A stretch of DNA of 6,534 bases from Bacteroidales bacterium 45-6 (lineage in GTDB: Bacteria; Bacteroidota; Bacteroidia; Bacteroidales; Dysgonomonadaceae), in contig MKRS01000576.1 in the NCBI GenBank assembly GCA_001897035.1, positions 1-6,534 on the forward strand, read 5' to 3'. This document shows positions 1 through 6,218 of the stretch, in pieces. The translations under genes and the position numbers were made by a program. Below the pieces are notes generated by a model. The model made no database searches and was not told the DNA's origin. It saw nothing but the letters and a program-made list of their open reading frames with translations. Numbering within the stretch: the stretch's first letter is position 1; each line of letters opens with the position of its first letter.

Positions 1-62
1 AGAAGATATTTTGGAGAAAACTTATTTGACAGGCTTATGATAGCCTCGGTTACATACAAAAA

Positions 63-2096
63 TCAATTTAGGCAATACAACGGATAATCATTAAATATTA
101 AATCAAGGCCGGCGTTCAACTGCCGCGTTTGTTCCCAACTTAAATTTGGGTTACTTAGTTGAGATGGGGACAAACCCATGTTGTCTGCATACGTGCTGGT
201 TCCATACAAGCCTTGGGATGCAAAGTCGCCAGTCCACTGATTACCGGTCACCCCGTAGCTCACTCTCAACTTAGCGTCTTTCAACACCTTACCGCTCCAT
301 TTCATAAACGATTCGTCCGAAAAGCGCCATCCTGCCGATGCCGATGGAAACAGCCCCCATCGCTTATTTACCCCAAAGCGAGACGACCCGTCATAACGGA
401 TATTCGTATTGAATAGATAGCGGCCTTTGTAGTTGTATGACCCTCGTCCAAAAAAAGACGCCATTCGATAGCCAGTCCACGACGCATACGTTTGCGACAT
501 AACAACGCCACCGTAGGCATTTGAGATAGGAATACTGCTGGTAATGTTGTCGGTTACATTTAGTTGTGTCATATCAGTTGTATTTCCTTGCAAGCTGAAT
601 CCACCCATTAACCAAATTTCATGCACTCCCTTTATTTTTTTCCAATAATTCAAGACGTTTTCTTGTGTCCAAGAAACATCCGTCCTGTTGGAATTGGCCG
701 ACTTTGCCCGGAGTGCCTGGTCTAAAATAGATGGTGCAAAATAATTCATATTGCTCTGATATAAAGACCCCGAAATGGATGATTTGAACGACAAGGCCGG
801 AATAAATTTATATTCAACAAACTCGTTGATGCTCAAATTGTAATTCTTGTAATCATTGGGTCCCAGCATCGACACAGCAACAGGATTTGGCCTGCTATAC
901 AAAACGGGGGTATAAGAACCGTCAGGCTCGTAAACGCTGTAATTGGCAGGCCGTTGCAGCATTTGGGCACGCGAGCCCCAGGTAGCTTGCCGTTGCTTGG
1001 AAACTGCTAAGGCAAGGCGGTTTCCCACTGTAAGCTTATCGTTTCCTTTGTAATCGACGTTAATACGCGTTGTCAAGCGATTGTTATAGGTGTTGATCTG
1101 GATTCCTGGCTCATTCACATAGCCAGCACTAATGAAATATTTAATCCTCTTATCAGCTCCGGAAACACTTGCATCTATTTGGTTCGTATAAGCCTTTCTA
1201 AACAATAATGATTGATAAAAATTGTCTGCCGAATTTGATGGATTCAATGAATCCCGATTGTTTACAAAGTAGTTTCCGCCAAGAAAATTACGCAATTGCT
1301 CGTATCGAAACCCTTGCAGCCGGTTCATTTGCGGCATATACTTTGTCATTTGCGATTGCTTCAATGAATAGCTCAGGGACACCTTTGCCTTGGAAGTGTT
1401 TCCTTCTTTCGTTGTTATAAGAATAACACCATTGGCAGATTTGGAGCCATAGATGGCAGTTGAAGCTGCATCTTTTAGTACTTCAACGGATGCGATGTCG
1501 CGTGGGTTTATGCCATTTATGTTCTGCGTTTCCATTCCATCCACAATAAAGAGTGGATTTGAGCCCCCATCGCTCAGGGTGGATGTACCCCTGATTCGAT
1601 AACTTGCGTTTGCTCCCGGTTCAGAACTTGTCATGATGTCAAGGCCCGCGATTTTGCCCTGCAAGGCGTCTGCCAGATTCACCGGCCTGCTTTTCTCAAT
1701 ATCTTTTGCTGTGATGGAGCTTATGGATCCGGTTATATCGCGTTTTTTCATCGTTCCGTATCCAACCACCACTACTTCGGACAGATTTTGAAGATTCTCA
1801 TTCAAAACCACATCAATCGTTGTTCGACCATTGATTTTGACTGTCTGGCTTTCAAATCCGAGATAGGATATGACCAATACGCCATTAGCCTTGGCTTGGA
1901 TGCTGAACTTGCCTGATTTGTCAGTGAGCACGTGTGTTTTAGAGCCCTGTTCTACTACGTTGACGCCCTCTAAAGGACCCTCATTATCCGAAACATTCCC
2001 AGTAATGGCTATTGTCTGTGCAAATAAATGTGTTCCAATGAATAGAAGGAATGCGAACAGAAATAATCTTGATTTTATCGGCGTGATAATTCTCAT
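63..2096 (-). pseudogene. SusC-family TonB-dependent outer-membrane transporter, prematurely terminated (C-terminal barrel missing)
   Basis: This is an outer-membrane glycan importer of the SusC/RagA type, powered by TonB-ExbBD. The 677 residues begin with a signal peptide (about 1-27, ending HLFAQ). A carboxypeptidase-D regulatory-like N-terminal extension follows (about 31-101), then the TonB-box region SEVVVVGYGTMKKRDITGSI (106-125). The plug (about 125-230) carries the SusC signatures YRIRGTSTL and PLFIVDGM (166-188) and IASVEVLKDAASTAIYGS (201-218). Barrel strands start near 235. Similarity to SusC is good up to NAGLDLIFNDY (661-671); the last six residues, PLYCLN, no longer look like the family and are followed by TGA at 65-63. 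Full SusC proteins have about 1000-1100 residues, so roughly a third of the barrel is absent. The same frame stays open for 20 codons from the stop to the window edge. The ATG at 2096 is preferred because the signal peptide follows directly. It is the last visible gene of the operon, 23 bases after the lipoprotein. Whether the truncation is biological or an edge-of-contig error cannot be decided here. Confidence 0.9.
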
Positions 2097-2104
2097 GGTA
2101 TCTT

Positions 2105-2112
2105 TTGATTTA
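2105..2112 (-). promoter_or_regulatory. TAAATCAA element before the SusC start
   Basis: Minus-strand TAAATCAA ends 8 bases before the SusC ATG at 2096, inside the 23-base gap after the lipoprotein stop. It is the same octamer found before the lipoprotein and lyase genes and stands where a Shine-Dalgarno sequence would be. Confidence 0.45.
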
Positions 2113-2119
2113 ATTTTGA

Positions 2120-2518
2120 TTAATTAAACTTCTTCACAACAGCATAAACAGCTTTTTTACCGCTTTGTGCCGTAACAGTGAATTCAACTGTGTCTGGCCT
2201 GAGATCTACCGGTTGTAGATTGTCCGGACTCACTGTGGCCCACGGAGCAATATAAATCTGGGGCCACAAAGACCGTAAGGAATCTAAATTAGGATAAGAA
2301 CCTGGGGTGAATCTCAATGTGATAATTTTGTTCGCCTCGTCTATGGTGCCATATACGCTTGAAAATAAGTTGAGTGGATTATTGAAACGGTAGAGATTAA
2401 AACTCACAATAGTGCGTAAATTGGATGGAGGCAAGGTATTAATGTCGTTTTCTCGGTCGCACCCTTGCAAAAACATGAGGCCAAGCAAGACTCCTAAATA
2501 AATTCTTAATCTTCTCAT
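2120..2518 (-). CDS. Small outer-membrane lipoprotein with one DUF5018-like domain
   Basis: This 132-residue lipoprotein has a basic start (MRRLR), a hydrophobic stretch and a lipobox LQGC with the acylated cysteine at residue 20. The residues after it (CDREND) are acidic, in keeping with the surface-export signals reported for Bacteroidota lipoproteins. The mature part (about 35-130) is predicted to be beta-rich. It has the pattern of the immunoglobulin-like DUF5018 domain: KIITLRFTPG, then LWPQIYIAPWATVSPD, then EFTVTAQSGKKAVYAVV at the end. No catalytic motif is visible. It lies between the PL12 lyase and SusC, 40 bases after the former and 23 before the latter. That position suggests a surface glycan-binding or accessory role for the SusC complex, but this is inference. 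It is much shorter than typical SusE/SusF-type binding proteins, so it may be a scaffold or a spacer domain. The family assignment is from recalled pattern, not a search. Confidence 0.75.
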   Translation of the reverse strand: MRRLRIYLGVLLGLMFLQGCDRENDINTLPPSNLRTIVSFNLYRFNNPLNLFSSVYGTIDEANKIITLRFTPGSYPNLDSLRSLWPQIYIAPWATVSPDNLQPVDLRPDTVEFTVTAQSGKKAVYAVVKKFN

Positions 2519-2523
2519 TTTTC

Positions 2524-2547
2524 GTTGATTTATGGTAGTTGATTTAT
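2524..2547 (-). promoter_or_regulatory. Tandem ATAAATCAAC elements before the lipoprotein start
   Basis: The ten-base sequence ATAAATCAAC (minus strand) occurs twice, at 2547-2538 and 2533-2524, with a 14-base period. The proximal octamer TAAATCAA (2532-2525) ends 6 bases before the ATG at 2518. It fills much of the 40-base gap between the lyase and the lipoprotein gene. There is no GGAGG-like ribosome binding site. Confidence 0.5.
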
Positions 2548-2558
2548 TGGTTGCAGTT

Positions 2559-4598
2559 TTATAGCTGGTAATTCAGCTTATAATTTTGTTTTCCGATCTT
2601 CAATGTCACGCCCAGCCCTTTTTCGGAAAACGGATTTGCAAATACAGCCTTCATTTCCTGGGATTTCGCAGCGCTCTCTACCGGTAAGATCACCGTAATA
2701 AAACGGGTCGGTTTGTCGCTTTGCTTATCCACATTGAAGTCAAATGCTTTGCGCTCTTTTTTTTGTTTCGATTGGTACGAAACCCAGCCTTCTTCTTCAG
2801 CCATCACCTGTTTTTGTTCCGAAAATGTTTTCACAATCAAATTGTTGCCATCGTCGAAGTTCGTAAATGCCTTCTGGCCTGCCAAGTCCAAGGTCACATC
2901 TCCTTCGCACATTTGATAATGAATACCTACTTTTCCGGTAGCCGATCCGATAGCTTCATCCACCACAACGAAAAATTTCTTATCTACAAAAAAGACTGAT
3001 CGACGGTGCTTGAGGTTATTGTAACTTGGATTTTCGGTAACCAATATATCTGCATTACCAATGGTTTTCCACAAAAGACATCTTGTGTCAACGTTTTCAA
3101 GATTTGCATCATTCAATGTCAGGGTGTTATGTACTTTCGTCTGACGAAACCAGTTGCGCATTTTCATCACTTCGTCATCTCCAGCATACGAATAAGAACC
3201 CGAATCGGGGAAGAAATTACGGCCTTTTACCATTATGTTGAAGGTGCCGTTGTCCAACTGACAATGCCAATGCCAGTCTCCACCACCAGGGCCACCCTTG
3301 TACACCATACCAATCGCATCCCGATCCCAACTGCTGCGGAAAGAATAGAAACCCGAGGTCTTCATGGCTATCAAAGGTGATTGCGGCGCTACGCCTTCTT
3401 TTCCATCAGTGATAAGAAAGCGGATTTGCTGATCGTTTGGGAATACCTTGGTAAAGTTTTTCAAGTTGGCAATAGCGTTCGCCGCTGGCATTTCATGCGT
3501 ATCGCTGAACATCGGCATTGACAGATCCGGCAACAAGATGCCATAATACGCGGCAATCATCTTCTCAATAGTTTCTTTGTATTTTGGGGGGAATTCGGCT
3601 TGATAACCATTTAATTCTGCAATAGTCAGCGCTTGGCAAAATATATAAATCATCGCCATGTGGTATTTTGGATCCAGCTCGTATTGCATCCCATCGTCCA
3701 TGATCTGGATGGCCATCTGTTTGTTTAAGATGTCGATCGTTGATTTCCGCCATTTTGGCGCATCCTTAAACTCGGGGAATAGTATGCCCGCATTCAGCAA
3801 CCGCTGCGCCTCGAACAGGAGATGATTTCCATCGCGGGAATAGTTGTTCACCACATAATTGGCATGTTTATATACATTCGCCAAAAACGTGCAGAAAAAC
3901 TCGGGCGTAAAATACGTTGACGTATTAAATAGCTGGAAATAGGAATAATGGTTCTGCAAACGCTCGCTCACCTCCAGTTGCCGCCAGGCGTAAGTCATGT
4001 TTTCAAGATCAGCTTGGCTAACGTCTTTTGAGGCTGTGCCATTGTTTTGGCCAGTCGAATTGTTATTCTTTTCAATCATAGGATTCTTTTTGATCCAGTC
4101 GAGGTATTGAAACGTCCATTCCTTCGCCCACTTTTCATCACCGGTCAATCGGAAGGATTTTCCCATTGGAATAAACCATTTCTGGCGATGCAGCTGCCAA
4201 CGGAGCTCGTTGTCTTTTACCGGCCAATAGCTCCAGTCAATATCTTTTCCATAAAAAAAGCTCGGAACAAATCCTTCGTGCGAATAAAACTTATGCTCCA
4301 GAGCATCATCCGCCCAGCGTTGCTCTTCTTTAGATATCCAGATATGCGACAAATCCAGTTCCGGATTCACGATTTTTGTCCGTTGCTTGTAGTAAGTCAG
4401 CAACGCAGCACACGCTTCAGTATCTTTACCTGCTTCATGAAGCTTTTTCACATCCTCCAGTCCTTTATAGTCCAAGTTAATAATTGAAAAAATATCTTTA
4501 TCAGGAGTTTGCGATTTCAATATACTTGAATGGACGGCCAGAACAAATGCAAGGCAAATTTTAATCAATATGATTTTTTCTTTAAGTTGAATTTTCAT
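2559..4598 (-). CDS. PL12 heparinase III-like polysaccharide lyase (heparin/heparan sulfate lyase family)
   Basis: Secreted lyase predicted to cleave uronate-containing chains by beta-elimination, leaving 4,5-unsaturated uronate ends. A signal peptide covers about residues 1-29 (cut before QTPDKD). The N-terminal (alpha/alpha) toroid domain (about 35-370) carries the PL12 landmarks WPVKDNELRWQLHR (125-138), WRQLEVSER (205-213), GNHLLFEAQ (257-265) and DGMQYELDPKYH (302-313). The C-terminal beta-sandwich, heparinase II/III-like, starts near 405 with GFYSFRSSWD, WHWHCQLDNGTF (442-453), KGRNFFPDSG and MRNWFRQTKVHNTLTL (480-495). By recalled alignment with Pedobacter heparinus heparinase III, the catalytic Asn240, Tyr294 and His424 correspond to Asn258, Tyr312 and His445, so the enzyme looks active. 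Length (679) is close to the family's, with an extra Asn-rich loop at about 176-198 and three extra residues before His445. The ATG at 4598 lies 15 bases after the GH105 stop. The true substrate could be heparan sulfate, heparosan or another GlcA polymer; the family is surer than the substrate. Confidence 0.9.
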   Translation of the reverse strand: MKIQLKEKIILIKICLAFVLAVHSSILKSQTPDKDIFSIINLDYKGLEDVKKLHEAGKDTEACAALLTYYKQRTKIVNPELDLSHIWISKEEQRWADDALEHKFYSHEGFVPSFFYGKDIDWSYWPVKDNELRWQLHRQKWFIPMGKSFRLTGDEKWAKEWTFQYLDWIKKNPMIEKNNNSTGQNNGTASKDVSQADLENMTYAWRQLEVSERLQNHYSYFQLFNTSTYFTPEFFCTFLANVYKHANYVVNNYSRDGNHLLFEAQRLLNAGILFPEFKDAPKWRKSTIDILNKQMAIQIMDDGMQYELDPKYHMAMIYIFCQALTIAELNGYQAEFPPKYKETIEKMIAAYYGILLPDLSMPMFSDTHEMPAANAIANLKNFTKVFPNDQQIRFLITDGKEGVAPQSPLIAMKTSGFYSFRSSWDRDAIGMVYKGGPGGGDWHWHCQLDNGTFNIMVKGRNFFPDSGSYSYAGDDEVMKMRNWFRQTKVHNTLTLNDANLENVDTRCLLWKTIGNADILVTENPSYNNLKHRRSVFFVDKKFFVVVDEAIGSATGKVGIHYQMCEGDVTLDLAGQKAFTNFDDGNNLIVKTFSEQKQVMAEEEGWVSYQSKQKKERKAFDFNVDKQSDKPTRFITVILPVESAAKSQEMKAVFANPFSEKGLGVTLKIGKQNYKLNYQL

Positions 4599-4608
4599 GA
4601 TTGAAGTA

Positions 4609-4616
4609 TTGATTTA
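4609..4616 (-). promoter_or_regulatory. TAAATCAA element before the PL12 lyase start
   Basis: Minus-strand TAAATCAA ends 10 bases before the lyase ATG at 4598. Its first three bases are the TAA stop codon of the GH105 gene, so termination and the candidate initiation signal coincide. The same octamer precedes the next two genes of the operon. Confidence 0.45.
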
Positions 4617-5831
4617 TTTTATGGTTAATCTCGTTATGTTTTTCAATGTAGATTCGTCTTTGGAATTTGTTTTACTCGATCCCTTTCTTGGCTTCACTCC
4701 GCGCTTGTTTTTAACGTGTGCCAATTTCGACATTTTTATCATTTCTGATCCCACCATCAGGAAAGCCCCAGTTCCATATTCTTGATTATCGTCCGCTTTC
4801 ACATCCTCGGGCATCGCTCCGATGGGTTGCACGTACCCCAATCTTCCGTCCTCATTGATGCACCGGACAATTGCCGCCCAGGCTTTTTGTATTTTCGGAA
4901 CAAATATTCTTTCAGGCAGAATTCCATTATTCACTCCCCAGGCCATAGCAAATGCAAAGAACGTACTTCCGCTTGTCTCTTTCGCCTGAATTTCAAGCGA
5001 ATCCAGGAGGCTGGCGCGCCACAAACCATCCGGCTGTTGCAAGGCCACAATTTTGTATATCATTTTTTTATACAGCGCCAGGTATCTTGACCGTGAAGGC
5101 TCGTTTTTAGGCATCATATCCAACATTTGCGTCAGGCCGCCAATCACCCACGCATTTCCGCGTGACCAAAAAACTTTCTTGCCGTTTTTCGTTTTAGCAT
5201 GAAAGAAGCTTTTATCCCTGAAGAATAGGCTATCAGCAGGACTATAAAGATAATCCACTGTATCCCAATACATTTTATCTAAATAATCATAATATTTCGC
5301 CTCGTTTGTAGCATTGCCTAACCGAACCAACACCGGGGGGGCCATGAAGAGGGCATCACACCACCACCAATCCTCACGTCCGGCTTTTGGGTCTGCCATC
5401 AAACTATCAATTGCAGATTTTATACCTGTTAGCATCTTCGTTTTTTTTGTTTGGGAATAGGCATCCAGATAAGCATGGCCACAAGCCAAATCGTCAGCAT
5501 GGCGATACCTCACACCTCGTTTCCAGTCCCAGCCGTCTCCCCACTTGATTGTCTGGTCGATATAAACACGGCTGCCAGTCGTTTTATATGCGTACATGAC
5601 GCCAGAATACAATACCGACCTAGCCCATTGCTCGGTATAATCATTTGTCGTGAAAGGATTTTTTATTTGCCAATCAAACGTCTTTTCCATTAACGCAGCA
5701 ATATTCCTTGCAACAAAGATATTGTTAGGTGGCTGGCTATTGGAGACGACCCCTTTTGTTTTTTGGGCTAATAAAAATCCCGATTGAGACAGGATGACAA
5801 GCAGGGTTACGAAGATACTTTTTCTACTCAT
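4614..5831 (-). CDS. GH105 unsaturated uronyl (rhamnogalacturonyl-type) hydrolase
   Basis: This (alpha/alpha)6-barrel hydrolase is predicted to remove the 4,5-unsaturated uronic acid that lyases leave at non-reducing ends, via vinyl-ether hydration. A signal peptide covers about 1-22 (ending FLLAQ), so it is exported, probably to the periplasm. Family motifs run in order: QWARSVLYSGVMYAY (68-82), RYRHADDLACGHAYLD (108-123), WWWCDALFMAPP (155-166), FWSRGNAWV (221-229), ETSGSTFFAFAMAWGVNNGIL (285-305), GYVQPIGAMP (332-341) and YGTGAFLMVGSEM (352-364). Asp159 in WWWCDALFM matches the catalytic acid of the YteR type, and Asp113/114 the second conserved acid. After residue 370 comes a polar, Lys/Ser-rich tail of about 35 residues that is not part of the usual fold. 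GH105 acts on rhamnogalacturonan products, but some members take unsaturated glucuronate, which would fit the PL12 lyase next door. It is the first gene of the operon, with a matching promoter at 5866-5873. The ATG at 5831 directly precedes the signal peptide. Confidence 0.92.
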   Translation of the reverse strand: MSRKSIFVTLLVILSQSGFLLAQKTKGVVSNSQPPNNIFVARNIAALMEKTFDWQIKNPFTTNDYTEQWARSVLYSGVMYAYKTTGSRVYIDQTIKWGDGWDWKRGVRYRHADDLACGHAYLDAYSQTKKTKMLTGIKSAIDSLMADPKAGREDWWWCDALFMAPPVLVRLGNATNEAKYYDYLDKMYWDTVDYLYSPADSLFFRDKSFFHAKTKNGKKVFWSRGNAWVIGGLTQMLDMMPKNEPSRSRYLALYKKMIYKIVALQQPDGLWRASLLDSLEIQAKETSGSTFFAFAMAWGVNNGILPERIFVPKIQKAWAAIVRCINEDGRLGYVQPIGAMPEDVKADDNQEYGTGAFLMVGSEMIKMSKLAHVKNKRGVKPRKGSSKTNSKDESTLKNITRLTIK

Positions 5832-5865
5832 TGTTTTACGTGGTATTTATTTCCTTTTGGTTGAG

Positions 5866-5902
5866 CAAAAGTAGTGGTTTGCTGTCTGGAAAGTATTTCA
5901 AA
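5866..5902 (-). promoter_or_regulatory. Bacteroidota-type promoter for the PUL operon
   Basis: On the minus strand TACTTTTG (5873-5866) matches the Bacteroidota -7 consensus TAnnTTTG exactly. An upstream TTTG (5902-5899) could be the -33 element, but the spacing of 25 bases exceeds the usual 17-23, so only the -7 part is convincing. Transcription would start around 5859, giving a leader of about 28 bases before the ATG at 5831. Upstream of it (about 5912-5937) the minus strand has three closely spaced A-tracts that could act as an UP-like or bent region. Confidence 0.5.
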
Positions 5903-6060
5903 AATAAACTTACCTTTTATCCTTTTTGACTTTTTTGAGCGAAAAACATGGAATGCAATGCGAGGACACGGCAAGCAATGGCACAAGTTAATACCTGACA
6001 AATAAGGGATTAATTCTTATCCACCCTCTGTAAATGAAGAAAATAAAACGATGAAAGCAA

Positions 6061-6087
6061 CCGCCAAACCTATTTGTCACTTGGCGG
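6061..6087 (-). terminator. Possible intrinsic terminator of the helicase transcript
   Basis: A perfect seven-pair GC-rich stem, CCGCCAA / TTGGCGG, with a 13-base loop. On the minus strand it is followed by the T-rich run TTGCTTTCATCGTTTTATTT. This is the better terminator candidate for the helicase, though the T-run is interrupted and the loop is large. Confidence 0.4.
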
Positions 6088-6090
6088 GGA

Positions 6091-6110
6091 ATTTTCTTTA
6101 AGAAGAAAAT
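6091..6110. repeat. Short perfect AT-rich palindrome
   Basis: ATTTTCTT-TAAG-AAGAAAAT: an eight-pair inverted repeat with a four-base centre, four bases from the GC-rich hairpin at 6061-6087. It is weak as an RNA hairpin; it could be a protein-binding palindrome or chance in AT-rich DNA. Confidence 0.3.
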
Positions 6111-6152
6111 GAAATGTGCGATTTTGGAAGATGCAATGAGTCTTTTTTCAAT

Positions 6153-6184
6153 GCAACCAATTGAACGACGATTCAATCGGTTGC
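6153..6184 (-). terminator. Stem-loop just after the helicase gene
   Basis: GCAACC-A-ATTGAA, loop CGACGA, TTCAAT-C-GGTTGC: twelve pairs with one internal A/C mismatch and a six-base loop, beginning 34 bases after the helicase stop. It is too regular to ignore, but the minus strand continues ATTGAAAAAAGA rather than with a T-run, so it is not a canonical intrinsic terminator. It may protect the mRNA 3' end or end transcription together with the hairpin at 6061-6087. Confidence 0.4.
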
Positions 6185-6218
6185 CTGGCTGGAGATCCGG
6201 TTTGAGAAAGCTCCGCCG

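Larger units (their letters stand above)
63..5873 (-). other. Probable PUL operon: GH105 - PL12 - DUF5018 lipoprotein - SusC
   Basis: Four same-strand genes are separated by 15, 40 and 23 bases, with no terminator-like hairpin between them and a promoter element only before the first. The combination of a lyase, an unsaturated-uronyl hydrolase, a surface lipoprotein and SusC is the standard toolkit of a polysaccharide utilization locus aimed at a uronate polymer. The order is unusual in that the enzymes come before SusC; SusD, regulator (hybrid two-component, ECF sigma/anti-sigma) and any sulfatases are not in view. The SusC N-terminal extension is of the CarboxypepD_reg-like kind and lacks an obvious STN domain, so SusC itself is unlikely to signal to an anti-sigma factor. 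Confidence 0.75.
5832..6218. other. Intergenic region between helicase and PUL operon
   Basis: 387 bases with no supported gene. It holds, from the helicase side, a 13-pair hairpin with one mismatch (6153-6184), an AT-rich palindrome (6091-6110), a GC-rich hairpin (6061-6087), an A-tract stretch (minus strand, about 5912-5937) and the promoter near 5866-5873. Short open frames crossing it (for example 5988-6176 minus) have no recognisable domain or start context. I see no tRNA, riboswitch or repeat array. Confidence 0.7.

Noticed and set aside
1..62. Possible separate gene or insertion-sequence end at the left edge
   Set aside because: Only 20 open codons with no recognisable family and no visible terminal repeat; too short to call anything beyond a break in SusC.
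3006..3380. 124-codon open frame on the plus strand
   Set aside because: Antisense to the conserved beta-sandwich part of the lyase; no domain, signal peptide or start context.
4047..4487. 146-codon open frame on the plus strand
   Set aside because: It is antisense to the well-supported PL12 coding sequence, has no recognisable domain, and its residue mix looks like a reverse-frame shadow.
4782..5693. Two plus-strand open frames opposite GH105
   Set aside because: Both lie opposite conserved GH105 motifs and show no family features.
6001..6022. Imperfect inverted repeat AATAAGGG ... CTTATCC
   Set aside because: Only five pairs are perfect and the sequence is AT-rich, so it is within chance expectation.
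6065..6072. Second TAnnTTTG match (TAGGTTTG, minus strand)
   Set aside because: It overlaps the GC-rich hairpin stem and loop, has no TTTG at a suitable distance upstream, and would give a leader of more than 220 bases; the match at 5866-5873 is better placed.
5988..6176. 62-codon minus-strand open frame in the intergenic gap
   Set aside because: It runs through both hairpin regions, has no conserved pattern and no convincing start signal; its hydrophobic stretch (FIFFLKK) is explained by AT-rich DNA.
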